From an uncultured Alistipes sp. (lineage in GTDB: Bacteria; Bacteroidota; Bacteroidia; Bacteroidales; Rikenellaceae): a stretch of 64,000 nt of DNA. The stretch lies in NCBI GenBank assembly GCA_948442615.1, contig CAOJSG010000001.1, positions 35,341 through 99,340 of the forward strand, in the 5' to 3' direction. The position numbers and the translations under genes were made by a program. Under the pieces are notes generated by a model. It saw only the letters and a program-made list of their open reading frames with translations, made no database searches and was not told the DNA's origin. Below, piece after piece: positions 25,924 through 35,267 of the stretch; position 1 is the stretch's first letter; every line of letters starts with the position of its first letter.

Positions 25924-26649
25924 TCAGCGGCTGCCGATGACGAACTCGACTTCGCGGAAGAGGTATTCGTGCCGGCTTCCGTCGTCGTGCAGCAGGATCA
26001 GCTCGCCCGAAGGCCGCACCCCCTGGATGGCGGCGCGCAGGAGGGTGCCGTCGGGCAGCCGGAACGGATGCGTCTCGCCCAGCCGGTACATGCGGGTCCG
26101 GTACTCCTCCTGCAGACGGCTCCGTTCTCCCCGTTCGAGCTGGGCGTAGCGGGCCGTGCAGCAGTCGGCGAACCGCTCCAGCACCGCTTCGCGCGCGAAG
26201 GTGCGGCCGGTGCAGAGCGCCATCGAAACGGGGTTGGGCAGCGTCGGGTCGAACCGCGTCTGGTTGACGTTGATGCCGATCCCGACGATCGTCCGCCCGA
26301 GGCGGCTGCCGCAGTAGCGGTGTTCGATCAGGATTCCCACCAGCTTGCGGTCGCCGGCATAGATGTCGTTGGTCCATTTGATGCGTGTGCCGATCCCGAA
26401 CGAGGCGAACGTGTCGGTCAGCGCCAGGGTTACGGCCTCCGACAGCAGGAACTGCTCCGCGACGGGCAGGAACTGCGGCTCCAGCACCAGCGAGAAGGTG
26501 AGGTTTTCCCCCTCGGGGCTGGTCCAGGTGTGGCCGCGCTGGCCGCGTCCGGCGGTTTGCCGTTCGGCCCAGACGACATCGCCGTGGCGGTATTCGGGCT
26601 TGCGGGCCTCGTCGTTGGTGGAGGTGGTTTCGTCGATGCGGCAGATCAT
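25924..26649 (-). CDS. birA: Biotin-[acetyl-CoA-carboxylase] ligase
   Basis: The 241-residue protein is the catalytic type of BirA without the N-terminal DNA-binding domain. Motifs are DETTSTNDEAR, WAERQTAGRGQRGHTWTSPE (the GRGxxG biotinyl-AMP loop), IKWTNDIYAGDRKLVGILIE and VGIGINVNQ. It attaches biotin to the carboxyl carrier protein. The start at 26649 (MICRIDETTSTN) is chosen because the open frame further upstream runs into dapD in another frame. It lies 50 nt after dapD and may share its transcript. Confidence 0.93.
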   Translation of the reverse strand: MICRIDETTSTNDEARKPEYRHGDVVWAERQTAGRGQRGHTWTSPEGENLTFSLVLEPQFLPVAEQFLLSEAVTLALTDTFASFGIGTRIKWTNDIYAGDRKLVGILIEHRYCGSRLGRTIVGIGINVNQTRFDPTLPNPVSMALCTGRTFAREAVLERFADCCTARYAQLERGERSRLQEEYRTRMYRLGETHPFRLPDGTLLRAAIQGVRPSGELILLHDDGSRHEYLFREVEFVIGSR

Positions 26650-26699
26650 GGGGTGTGTTTTTTCGTCTGAGGATCCGTTGCGTCGGGGCGTATGCGGCG

Positions 26700-27527
26700 T
26701 CAGGCCGATACGCCGAAATCGCGCAGGGCGTCGTTGAGCGAGGTCTTCTTGTCGGTGGATGCCTTGCGGCGGCCGATGATCAGGGCGCACGCCACGTCGT
26801 ACTCGCCGGCGGGAAACCGCTTGCGGTAGCTGCCCGGCACGATGACCGAGCGGGGCGGGACGTAGCCGCGGTATTCCACGGGTTCGTCGCCCGTCACGTC
26901 GATGATATGGGTCGAGCCGGTGATGACCGTGTTGGAGCCCAGCACCGCCTCGCGGCCGATGTGCGCCCCCTCGACCACGATCGACCGCGATCCGATGAAG
27001 CAGTGGTCCTCGACGATGACCGGCGCCGCCTGCACGGGCTCCAGCACGCCGCCGATGCCCACGCCGCCCGACAGGTGGACGTGTCGCCCGATCTGGGCGC
27101 ACGAGCCGACCGTGGCCCACGTGTCGACCATCGTTCCCGTGTCGACGTAGGCGCCGATGTTGACGTACGAGGGCATCAGGATGGCGCCCGGGGCGATGTA
27201 GGCCCCGTAGCGGGCCACGGCGTGGGGCACGACGCGCACGCCCAGCCGGTCGTAGCCGTGTTTGAGCTCCATCTTGTCGTACCACTCCAGTTCGCCCGCC
27301 TCCATCTTGCGCATGGGCTGGATGGGGAAGTAGAGGATCACGGCCTTCTTGACCCATTCGTTCACCCGCCATTCGCCCGTTTCGGGATCGAGGGGCTCGG
27401 CCGTGCGGAGCACGCCCTTGTCCACCAGCTCGACGACCTGCCGGACGGCCGCCGCCACGGAGTCGTCGGCCAGGCGCGTGCGGTCGTCCCAGGCCTGTTC
27501 GATCGTTCGTTTCAGTTCGCTGTACAT
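26700..27527 (-). CDS. dapD: Tetrahydrodipicolinate N-succinyltransferase
   Basis: The 275-residue DapD has an N-terminal helical domain (YSELKRTIEQAWDDRTRLAD to about residue 95). A left-handed beta-helix of hexapeptide repeats follows (RYGAYIAPGAILMPSYVNIG, then AYVDTGTMVDTWATVGSCAQ, then IGRHVHLSGGVGIGGVLEP) and the C-terminus is VACALIIGRRKAST. It makes N-succinyl-L-2-amino-6-oxopimelate in the succinylase route to diaminopimelate and lysine. The start at 27527 (MYSELK) matches family length; nine further residues are open upstream. The aspartokinase of the same pathway lies 2.4 kb away on the other strand. Confidence 0.95.
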   Translation of the reverse strand: MYSELKRTIEQAWDDRTRLADDSVAAAVRQVVELVDKGVLRTAEPLDPETGEWRVNEWVKKAVILYFPIQPMRKMEAGELEWYDKMELKHGYDRLGVRVVPHAVARYGAYIAPGAILMPSYVNIGAYVDTGTMVDTWATVGSCAQIGRHVHLSGGVGIGGVLEPVQAAPVIVEDHCFIGSRSIVVEGAHIGREAVLGSNTVITGSTHIIDVTGDEPVEYRGYVPPRSVIVPGSYRKRFPAGEYDVACALIIGRRKASTDKKTSLNDALRDFGVSA

Positions 27528-27551
27528 GATGTTTCGTGTTTTTTCCGAGAC

Positions 27552-27559
27552 CAAAGTTA
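27552..27559 (-). promoter_or_regulatory. dapD -7 element
   Basis: TAACTTTG on the minus strand, 25 nt before the dapD start. The -33 box is not clear. Confidence 0.55.
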
Positions 27560-27702
27560 CGCAAAATCTCCGAGGTGCGGCATGCGGCGTGCGGATTTAT
27601 TTGCGCGGCGGCGGCCGCCGCCGAGGCCTCCTCCCGGCGCCGCACGCCCGGCGGACCCTGCAAAATATTCGCGCCGGAGCGCCTCGTTCTCGACTTTTTG
27701 CG

Positions 27703-27710
27703 TAACTTTG
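27703..27710 (+). promoter_or_regulatory. S9 peptidase -7 element
   Basis: TAACTTTG, 28 nt before the peptidase ATG; no clear TTTG at -33. It is divergent from the dapD element. Confidence 0.55.
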
Positions 27711-27738
27711 AGCCCGAGTTAATTTAACCCGTACGACG

Positions 27739-29868
27739 ATGAAGAGAACCGTGTTTGCCGTAGCTGCGGTGCTGGGAGCTGCGGCCCTTTTTACGAATTG
27801 CGACAATATGACGAAGATCAAACGCATGCCCTATCCCGATGCGGAGCGCAGCAGCGTGGTGGACGACTACTTCGGGACGCACGTCCCCGATCCCTACCGC
27901 TGGCTCGAGGACGACGCCTCGGAGGCTACGGCCGCATGGGTCGCCGCCGAGAACGCCGTGACGCAGGACTACCTGGCGCAGATCCCGTTCCGCGATGCGA
28001 TCCGCGAGCGGCTGACCGAACTGTGGAACTATCCCAAACCGGGCGTGCCCGTGCACCACGGCGACTGGTGGTACTATTACCGCAACGACGGACTGCAGAA
28101 CCAGTCGGTGCTCTACCGCGCGGCCGAACCGGGTGCCGAGGGCGAGGTGTTCCTCGATCCCAACGCCCTGTCGGAGGACGGCACCGTGGCGCTGGCGAGC
28201 GTCTCGTTCTCCGAGGACGGCGCCTACTGCGCCTATTCGACGGCGGCCTCGGGGTCGGACTGGGTGGAGATCCGCGTGATGGACACCGCCGACGGGAAGC
28301 TGCTCGCGGACCGCATCGAGTGGGTGAAGTTCTCGGGGGCTTCGTGGACGGCCGATTCGAAAGGCTTCTATTACAGCGCCTACGATGCGCCGGAGGAGGG
28401 CGTCTACTCTTCGCAGAACCGCTTCCAGAAGGTCTACTACCACCGCCTCGGCACGCCGCAGTCGGCCGACCGGCTCGTCTACGAGGATCCGGCGCATCCG
28501 CTGCGCTATTTCTCGGCCTGGGAGTCGAAGGACGGCCGGTGGCTTTTCGTCGTGGCGTCGGAGGGCACGTCGGGCACCGAGGTGCTCTGCAAAAAGGTCG
28601 GCGAGGAGCGGTTCCGCGTTCTGCTGCCCGGCTTCGCCTATGACTACGCCCCCGTGGAATACCGCGACGACGCGCTCTACTACGTCACCAACGAGGGGGC
28701 TTCGAACTATGCGCTCAAGCGTATCGGGCTGCGGGCGCCGTACGAGGTCGCGACCGTCATCGCGGAACACGACCGCAACCTGCTGGAGTCGGTGAGCGCC
28801 GTGGGCGGCAGCCTGTTCGTCACCTATCTGGAGGACGCGCAGAACAAGGTCTACCGCTACGGCTACGACGGTACGCTCGCGGGCGAGGTGGCGCTGCCCG
28901 CCATCGGCACGGTGGGCGGCTTCGTCGGCGAGGACGACGACACGCAGGTGTTCTACAGCCTGTCGAACTACACCACGCCCGCCACGATCTACCGCTACGA
29001 CCTGGCGGCCGATGCGTCGACGCTCCACGAAGCGCCGCAGGTCGATTTCGATCCGTCGCTCTATACGACCGAGCAGCTCTTCTTCACCTCGAAGGACGGC
29101 ACGCGGGTGCCGATGTTCGTCTCGTACCGCAAGGGGCTGAAGAAGGACGGACAGAACCCCTGCTATCTCTATGCCTACGGCGGCTTCCAGATCAACCTGA
29201 CGCCCGGGTTCAGCCCCGCGGCCGTGATGTTCATGGAGCAGGGCGGCGTCTACTGCGTGGCCAACCTGCGCGGCGGCTCGGAGTACGGCGAGGCGTGGCA
29301 CAAGGACGGCATGCTCGAGAACAAGCAGCATGTCTTCGACGACTTCATCGCCGCGGCCGAGCACCTTGTCGCCGAAGGGTACACCTCGTCGTCGAAGCTG
29401 GCCATCGCCGGCGGGTCGAACGGCGGCCTGCTGGTCGGCGCCTGCGAGGTGCAGCGCCCCGATCTCTACGCCGTGTGTCTGCCGGCCGTGGGGGTGATGG
29501 ACATGCTGCGCTACCACAAGTTCACGATCGGCTGGGGATGGGCCGTGGAGTACGGGTCGAGCGACGATCCCGAACAGTTCGCCTATATTTACAAGTATTC
29601 GCCGCTGCACAACATCCGCGAGGGGGTGAGCTACCCGGCGACGCTGGTGACCACGGCCGACCACGACGATCGCGTGGTGCCGGCCCACTCGTTCAAGTTC
29701 GCGGCGCAGATGCAGCACTGCCAGGCGGGCGACGCCCCGGTGCTGATCCGCATCGAGTCGAAGGCGGGGCACGGCGCCGGCAAACCCACCTCGAAGCGGA
29801 TCGACGAGGCGGCGGACGTCTATGCGTTCCTGTTCCAGAACATCGGAGTGCCCTACGTGCGCCGGTAG
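27739..29868 (+). CDS. S9A prolyl oligopeptidase
   Basis: The 709-residue protein has an export signal ([20 protein letters not shown]; Cys21 could be a lipid site, though FTNC is a poor lipobox). The N-terminal motif [20 protein letters not shown] is typical of prolyl oligopeptidases. Residues about 80-420 form the seven-bladed propeller that filters substrates. The alpha/beta hydrolase domain carries Ser560 ([12 protein letters not shown]), an Asp in [17 protein letters not shown] and the His in KAGHGAGKP. It cleaves short peptides after proline, probably in the periplasm. Length is normal. It is a single gene between dapD and lysC. Confidence 0.94.
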   Translation: MKRTVFAVAAVLGAAALFTNCDNMTKIKRMPYPDAERSSVVDDYFGTHVPDPYRWLEDDASEATAAWVAAENAVTQDYLAQIPFRDAIRERLTELWNYPKPGVPVHHGDWWYYYRNDGLQNQSVLYRAAEPGAEGEVFLDPNALSEDGTVALASVSFSEDGAYCAYSTAASGSDWVEIRVMDTADGKLLADRIEWVKFSGASWTADSKGFYYSAYDAPEEGVYSSQNRFQKVYYHRLGTPQSADRLVYEDPAHPLRYFSAWESKDGRWLFVVASEGTSGTEVLCKKVGEERFRVLLPGFAYDYAPVEYRDDALYYVTNEGASNYALKRIGLRAPYEVATVIAEHDRNLLESVSAVGGSLFVTYLEDAQNKVYRYGYDGTLAGEVALPAIGTVGGFVGEDDDTQVFYSLSNYTTPATIYRYDLAADASTLHEAPQVDFDPSLYTTEQLFFTSKDGTRVPMFVSYRKGLKKDGQNPCYLYAYGGFQINLTPGFSPAAVMFMEQGGVYCVANLRGGSEYGEAWHKDGMLENKQHVFDDFIAAAEHLVAEGYTSSSKLAIAGGSNGGLLVGACEVQRPDLYAVCLPAVGVMDMLRYHKFTIGWGWAVEYGSSDDPEQFAYIYKYSPLHNIREGVSYPATLVTTADHDDRVVPAHSFKFAAQMQHCQAGDAPVLIRIESKAGHGAGKPTSKRIDEAADVYAFLFQNIGVPYVRR

Positions 29869-29932
29869 CGGCGGCGCGAGGTGCGGCGGGCCGGCCGTGC
29901 GTGGCCGGCGTTAACGGAAAAAACCGAAGGTG

Positions 29933-31186
29933 ATGAAAGTATACAAGTTCGGCGGTGCCTCGGTGCGCAATGCCGAAGGGGTGCGCAACCTGCGCAAAAT
30001 CATCGACGACGAGCGCAACCTGTTCATCGTCGTATCGGCGATGGGCAAGACGACCAACGCGCTGGAGCGGGTCTTCGGCGGGCTGCAGCGGGGCGATCGG
30101 GCGGCGTCGCTGGCCACGATCGGCGAACTGCGCGAATACCATGCGGCGATCGTCGGCGAGCTGTGGCACGGACCGAAACGGCTCGATCGGGTCGAGGCGC
30201 TCTTCGGGGAGCTGGAGACGATCGCGAACGAGACGGTCTATCGGCCGGAGGATGCCGAGCTGTGGTACGACGCCATCGTCTCCTACGGCGAGCTGGTGTC
30301 GACCACGATCATCTCCGAGTATCTCAATTATGCGGGCGTGACGAATGCCTGGATCGACATGCGGCGGTGCCTGCTCACCGAGCAGCGCCACAAGGATGCC
30401 GGGGTCGACATCGAGGCTTCGGCACCGCGTCTGCGGGCGGCGCTCGAGGCACGTCCGGCGCCGGTGTACGTGGGACAGGGGTTCATCGGCGGGGCGCCCG
30501 ACGGCACGACGACGACCCTGGGGCGCGAAGGCTCGGACTACTCCGCGGCCGTGGCGGCCCATATCCTCGATGCCGAGTCGATGTCGGTGTGGAAGGATGT
30601 CGACGGCGTGCTGAACGCCGATCCCAAGATCTTCCCCGACGCCGAGCAGATCGCCGAGCTGAACTACCTCGACACGATCGAACTGGCCTACAGCGGGGCG
30701 CAGATCATCCATCCGAAGACGATCAAACCCTTGCAGAACAAGAACATCCCGCTCTACGTGCGGCCGTTCGGCGACAAGCGCAAGCCCGGGACCGTCATCC
30801 GCGGCATGTCGGCGCCCGTGCAGGTGCCGATCCTCATCCTCAAGAAGGACCAGGTGCTGCTGACGATCCGGTCGCGCGACTTCTCGTTCGTGCTGGAGGA
30901 GAAGTTCGCCACGATCTTCGCGCTGCTGGAGCGGTTCCGCATCAAGACCAATCTGATTCACAATTCGGCCGTCAACCTGAGCCTGTGCATCGACCGGACG
31001 TGGCACATCGACGAAGCGGTCGTCGCACTGCGCGATGCGGGGTTCGACGTGATGAAGGCCGAACAGATGGAGCTGCTGACCATTCGCGGCTATACCGAGG
31101 CGCTGTGGAACAAGTACGCCCGCGGACCGCGGATCTTCGTGTGCCAGTCCACGCAGGCGACCGTGCGTATCGTGCGCAAGGCGTAG
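29933..31186 (+). CDS. lysC: Aspartokinase, monofunctional
   Basis: The 417-residue aspartate kinase opens with VYKFGGASVRNAEGVRNL, where the family often has KFGGTSV or KFGGSSV. It continues with the kinase domain (GFIGGAPDGTTTTLGREGSD, SVWKDVDGVLNADP) to about residue 280, then two ACT-like regulatory segments (VLLTIRSRDFSFVLEEKFAT onward). It catalyses the first step toward lysine, diaminopimelate, threonine and methionine. An in-frame GTG at 29930 adds one residue, but ATG 29933 is preferred. A gap of 61 nt follows the peptidase. Feedback control by an end product is likely but its identity is not readable. Confidence 0.92.
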   Translation: MKVYKFGGASVRNAEGVRNLRKIIDDERNLFIVVSAMGKTTNALERVFGGLQRGDRAASLATIGELREYHAAIVGELWHGPKRLDRVEALFGELETIANETVYRPEDAELWYDAIVSYGELVSTTIISEYLNYAGVTNAWIDMRRCLLTEQRHKDAGVDIEASAPRLRAALEARPAPVYVGQGFIGGAPDGTTTTLGREGSDYSAAVAAHILDAESMSVWKDVDGVLNADPKIFPDAEQIAELNYLDTIELAYSGAQIIHPKTIKPLQNKNIPLYVRPFGDKRKPGTVIRGMSAPVQVPILILKKDQVLLTIRSRDFSFVLEEKFATIFALLERFRIKTNLIHNSAVNLSLCIDRTWHIDEAVVALRDAGFDVMKAEQMELLTIRGYTEALWNKYARGPRIFVCQSTQATVRIVRKA

Positions 31187-31451
31187 GGTATGCCGGCGAA
31201 CGGGCGGAATGCAATCGGTTTGCGGCCCGGTTCCGGATTCTCCGGGCCGGGCCGCAGATTTTTCCGGTCTCGCGGATTTTCGTTTTGGGGGAGGGGCCCG
31301 CGGGTTCGTCCGGTCCTGCGGATCGCAGGGCCGGGGCGATCGTCGGCGGGACTGCGCGGCCGGACCGGAAGATCCGCGTTTTCGAATGCGCGCTCCGGCT
31401 CCGTGCGGCGAGGATATGAAAAAAGCGACGGATGCTGTCCGTCGCTTTCTG

Positions 31452-31538
31452 CGGAGAGAGAGGGATTCGAACCCCCGGTACAGTTGCCCGTACACCGCAT
31501 TTCGAGTGCGGCCCGATCGACCACTCCGGCATCTCTCC
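31452..31538 (-). tRNA. tRNA-Ser (CGA)
   Basis: On the minus strand the gene begins GGAGAGATGCCGGAGTGGTC. The anticodon stem CCGCA/TGCGG encloses CTCGAAA, giving anticodon CGA. A long variable arm (GTACGGGCAACTGTAC) marks a class II tRNA-Ser. T arm and acceptor (GGAGAGA with TCTCTCC) pair fully. A TATATTTG -7 element lies upstream at 31583-31590. Confidence 0.95.
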
Positions 31539-31972
31539 GATCGTCTCCCTTCGCCCGTGCGGAAACTTGGGTTTCGGGACTGCAAATATACATATTTTTT
31601 CTTATTCCGTGCGAAAAATCCCGAAAAAGTTCATCCCGGATGCCGGTTTTTTCGATGCGGGCCGCTCGATGCGGGCAAACGCGGCCGTCCCCGGGGCCGG
31701 CATGACCGGCGCGGCGTGCGTTTCGACGCTCGAATTCGCCTGTCTTTGGCTGCACTGCCGCCGATTCCGCCCGGCAAAATGCGGACGGACTTGTTTTTGC
31801 CCCCGCTTATTCGTAACTTTGGCCGGAGGCGTGCCTGACAACGGACGGCTGGCTCTTCCGGCGCGTGCGGACGACCGATCGGAACCGGCCGTGCGTCGGA
31901 ACGGGATATACTAAAACCGGTACGGTTTTCGTTACCTATATAAAAGAGTAACCGAAGCAAAACGGATGTGTT
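31539..31972. other. Intergenic region between tRNA-Ser and the repeat lipoprotein
   Basis: A 434-bp interval with the tRNA-Ser -7 element (31583-31590, minus) and a plus-strand TAACTTTG (31814-31821) with TTG 20 nt before it, the probable promoter of the next gene. That would leave a leader of about 150 nt. No ORF is supported. Confidence 0.5.
31814..31821 (+). promoter_or_regulatory. Promoter -7 element of the repeat lipoprotein
   Basis: TAACTTTG with TTG at 31791-31793, spacing 20 nt, upstream of the gene at 31973. Confidence 0.55.
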
Positions 31973-33157
31973 ATGAAAAACTTGAAAATGATGGTCTGCA
32001 TGTGGGTGCTGGCGGCTTCGACAGTCGGCTGCAGCTCCGCATATTATGCTTCGGGCGGTTATGTCGACGATATGTATGGCACGCACGATCAGGTCGCGAT
32101 CGCCCGTAAGCGGCAGGCGAAGGCCGAAGCCGAGAAGGCTGCGGCCGAGGCGCGCAAGGCCGAGTGGGAGGCGCGGATCGCCGAGGCGCGTGCCGCCGCG
32201 GCCGAACAGGAGTACTATGCCAACCCCTACGACGAGGTGCTGGCCGACACCTACGAGAGCGCTTACGCCCGGCGTCTGCGCGGTTTCGAGTCGCCGACCT
32301 ACCGGCTGCCGTCGAGCTACTATAATTTCCGTTACGGCGGGGCGTTCAACTACGTGACGGCCTACGATCCCGCGTTCTACAACATCGTCGTCTCGGGCGA
32401 TCAGGTGTGGGTCGAGCCCAAATACATCACCTCGATGTTCGGCGCGTGGGGCGGTTCGGTGGTCTATGCCGATCCGTGGTACTGGGGCTGGAACTACGGC
32501 CCGTATTACCGGCCGTGGAACTTCGGACTTTCGATCGGCAGCTGGGGCTGGAGCCTCGGGTGGAACACGTGGTACGATCCCTGGCACTATGGTTGGAACA
32601 GCCCCTGGTGGGGTCCGGGCTGGGGACCCGCATGGGCGCCCGGACACGGTCCCGGCCATGTGCACGGCAAACCCTATGCGCCGAATATCGTGCGGCGTCC
32701 GTCGCCCTACGTGTCGCCCTCGGGCGGGCGGCACTACGGTTCGCGTCCGGGCAACGGGGCGTCGTCGTTCAACCGCAACGCGACGCGCTTCGACTTCGGC
32801 GTGCGAGGCAACGCCGCGCAGCCGGGCGGCCGCGGCAATGCGACGTACGACCGCGGGGTCGGATCGGGCGGCAGCCGCGGCAGCGGCGTGAGGAACAACC
32901 GTGGCGGTTCGACCACCTTCAACCGGGGCGGCGCGTACGACCGGGGCAATTCGTCGTTCGATCGCAACGGCGGTTCGGGCAGTTCGTCGTTCAACCGCGG
33001 CAACTCCGGCGCTTCTTCGTACGACCGGGGCAACTCGGGCAGCTCGTTCAACCGCGGCGGTTCGACCGGTTCGTACGGAGGCGGTTCGTACGGGGGCGGC
33101 ACGCGCGGAGGCTCGTCCGGCGGCAGCTCCGGCGGACGCAATGCCGGAGGCCGTTAG
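31973..33157 (+). CDS. Lipoprotein with charged helix, Trp/Tyr/Gly-rich core and Asn-Arg-Gly repeats
   Basis: The 394-residue lipoprotein (lipobox STVGC, Cys20) is of no family I can name. Residues about 40-80 form a charged Ala/Glu/Arg/Lys helix (KRQAKAEAEKAAAEARKAEW). Residues about 100-235 are dominated by Trp, Tyr and Gly (GSWGWSLGWNTWYDPWHYGW). The last 130 residues are low-complexity Gly/Ser/Asn/Arg with repeated SSFNRG, YDRG and SFDRNG units. It is probably an outer-membrane or surface protein. Similar Trp/Gly-rich lipoproteins occur in other Bacteroidota, without known function. The Arg- and Tyr-rich tail could be intrinsically disordered and bind polyanions or self-associate; that is inference. 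Confidence 0.7.
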   Translation: MKNLKMMVCMWVLAASTVGCSSAYYASGGYVDDMYGTHDQVAIARKRQAKAEAEKAAAEARKAEWEARIAEARAAAAEQEYYANPYDEVLADTYESAYARRLRGFESPTYRLPSSYYNFRYGGAFNYVTAYDPAFYNIVVSGDQVWVEPKYITSMFGAWGGSVVYADPWYWGWNYGPYYRPWNFGLSIGSWGWSLGWNTWYDPWHYGWNSPWWGPGWGPAWAPGHGPGHVHGKPYAPNIVRRPSPYVSPSGGRHYGSRPGNGASSFNRNATRFDFGVRGNAAQPGGRGNATYDRGVGSGGSRGSGVRNNRGGSTTFNRGGAYDRGNSSFDRNGGSGSSSFNRGNSGASSYDRGNSGSSFNRGGSTGSYGGGSYGGGTRGGSSGGSSGGRNAGGR

Positions 33158-33360
33158 CCCGATTCGCGGAGGCTTCCGTGCGGGGACTTTGCGGCGGCTT
33201 CGGGTGGCGGAGACGCCGCCGGCCGGCAGTACGGTCCCGAGGCGGGGGCTCGGCCGGGAGGGCCGCAGGAGCGGAAATTTGCGCGCAGGTACGCTGCGGG
33301 GTGCGGCGCGCGTAGAGAACGGGGCGCACGATGTCCGATCGCCCCGATAAAATGGCAGGT

Positions 33361-35094
33361 ATGAAAATTTCAGGATTCTTTTGCATGTGGGGCGGGCTGC
33401 TGGCGCTCATGACCGGCACCTCCGCTTCGGCGCAGACCACGGCTCTGCGGACGGGCGGGCTGATGGTCGACAAGGACATCGTGATGCCGGGCGATCTGTT
33501 CGAGCTTTCGCAGACGCAGTTCAACTTCGGGACGGCGCGTTCGATGGCCATGGCGGGCGCCTTCACGTCGCTGGGCGCCGACCTTTCGTCGATGTCGATC
33601 AACCCGGCGGGACTGGGCATGTTCCGCCGCAGCGAGCTGACCGTCACGCCGCTGATGAACTTCGCCCGGGCGGAGAACAGTGCCGCCGCGTACGGCAAGA
33701 ACAGCCGCGACCGCTTCTCGCTGGGAAATATCGGACTGGTAATCAACGCCTACGAGGGAACGGGGCGGTTGGTGAGCCTCAATGTGGGCTTCGGCTACAA
33801 CCGGTTGGCCGACCTGAACTACCGCACGTCGTTCTTCCGGACGGGCAACGTCGGATCGATCGCCGACATGTACGCCATGCAGATGCGCTATTCGCCGCTG
33901 ACGCAGAACAGCATCCGGGGCAACAACCTCGACTGGAACCGGCTCGACGCCAACCTTTGGCCTGCGGTGCTGGGATACAAGTGCGCACTGATCGACGACC
34001 CGGACAACGACGGGATGTGGAGCCCGACGTGGATCAGCAGCGACCGCTACGATCCCGCCGACGGCGCGCATCACATCGACATCGGGCAGTATTCGACCGT
34101 GCAGAGCCGCGGTTCGCTGGGCGAATATGCGCTGTCGCTGGGCGCCAACATCGGCAACAAGGTCTATGTCGGCGCCACGATCGGCATCCAGAGTCTCTAC
34201 CAGAAGAAGGAGTACTATTACGCCGAGGACTATACCTATCCTACGCCGAGCGACCGGAACCCCGAGGGCGTCGCGCCCGATCTGGATTACCAGCTGCTCT
34301 ACTCCAAACTGAACCAGGCCGTCGTTACGGAGGGTACGGGCGTGAATTTCAAGCTGGGCGTGACCTACCGGCCGATCGAGAACCTGCGGATCGGCGCGGC
34401 GTTCCACACGCCGACCTACTATTCGTTCGACCGGAAGTACCAGGGGGCGATGGCCTCGCTGAGTTACGCCAACCGCCATACGGATCCCGACGTGACGCCC
34501 GACAAGGACGGGTATATCCCGCTCGAGATGCAGACCCCCTTGCTGCAGGACGACGGCCCGAACAGCTGGTCGTTCATCTCGCCCTCGCGGCTGCTGCTGG
34601 GCGTCTCGTATGCGTTCGGCTCGCGGGGCGTGATCGCGGTGGATTACGAACGGGCGTGGTACAACGGCATCCGGGTGAAGGATACGCCGTCCGGCGTTCC
34701 GTCCGGGAGCTATGACGATACGTTCCGCTCGGTCTTCAAGGGGGCCAATACGCTGCGCGTGGGCGCCGAGTTCAAGCCCGTGCCGGTCGTCTCGCTGCGC
34801 GCCGGATTCGGCGTCAGCGGTTCGTGGCTGCAGGACAGGCATACGCAGCTTTCGTCGCCGATCGCCAAGCGGATCACCTATTACGGCGCCGGCGTGGGGT
34901 TCCTCCTCTCGCGGAGCGTCGTGCTCGACGTCGCCTACAGCTACCAGACGACCGCGATGACCGCCTATGCGCTCTACTACGCGGACGAGTACGACACGGC
35001 GACGGGACAGCTGATCGAGGTGAATGCCAGCGACGAGTTCACTACCGACATCGACCGCCACGCCCTGGCCGTCACGCTGGGATTCCGGTTCTGA
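33361..35094 (+). CDS. FadL/OMPP1-like outer-membrane beta-barrel protein
   Basis: The 577-residue protein (start ATG 33361, MKISGFF; ten more residues are open upstream) has a signal ending TGTSASAQ. The early region TARSMAMAGAFTSLGADLSSMSINPAGLGMF is the hallmark of OMPP1/FadL/TodX-type barrels, where an N-terminal plug precedes the barrel. Alternating strands fill the rest, and the C-terminus ends ALAVTLGFRF with the terminal Phe recognised by the Bam machinery. FadL relatives take up hydrophobic molecules; the Bacteroidota versions are mostly uncharacterised. It lies 203 nt after the repeat lipoprotein. Confidence 0.8.
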   Translation: MKISGFFCMWGGLLALMTGTSASAQTTALRTGGLMVDKDIVMPGDLFELSQTQFNFGTARSMAMAGAFTSLGADLSSMSINPAGLGMFRRSELTVTPLMNFARAENSAAAYGKNSRDRFSLGNIGLVINAYEGTGRLVSLNVGFGYNRLADLNYRTSFFRTGNVGSIADMYAMQMRYSPLTQNSIRGNNLDWNRLDANLWPAVLGYKCALIDDPDNDGMWSPTWISSDRYDPADGAHHIDIGQYSTVQSRGSLGEYALSLGANIGNKVYVGATIGIQSLYQKKEYYYAEDYTYPTPSDRNPEGVAPDLDYQLLYSKLNQAVVTEGTGVNFKLGVTYRPIENLRIGAAFHTPTYYSFDRKYQGAMASLSYANRHTDPDVTPDKDGYIPLEMQTPLLQDDGPNSWSFISPSRLLLGVSYAFGSRGVIAVDYERAWYNGIRVKDTPSGVPSGSYDDTFRSVFKGANTLRVGAEFKPVPVVSLRAGFGVSGSWLQDRHTQLSSPIAKRITYYGAGVGFLLSRSVVLDVAYSYQTTAMTAYALYYADEYDTATGQLIEVNASDEFTTDIDRHALAVTLGFRF

Positions 35095-35120
35095 CGGCCG
35101 TTCTCCGGGCGGTCCGGATG

Positions 35121-35158
35121 CGCGGGGCTCTGCCGTTGAGGCCGGGGCCCCGCGTTTT
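35121..35158 (+). terminator. Terminator of the FadL-like gene
   Basis: CGCGGGGC (35121-35128) pairs with GCCCCGCG (35147-35154) and runs into TTTT, 26 nt after the stop. Confidence 0.72.
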
Positions 35159-35267
35159 CTGCGCCCGCCGGTGTCGCCCGCCAGTGCACCTGAGGCCCGC
35201 ACCTGGCGGATGCGGCGGCCGGCAATCCCGGCATGAAAATAGCGGGGGTGCCGGCAAAACATTTCCG

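Noticed and set aside
31090..31755. ORF across the tRNA-Ser
   Set aside because: The tRNA structure is complete, and the frame joins the aspartokinase antisense strand with tRNA sequence.
32880..33110. CRISPR-like repeats
   Set aside because: They encode the irregular SFNRG/YDRG repeats of a lipoprotein; unit length varies and there are no constant repeats with unique spacers.
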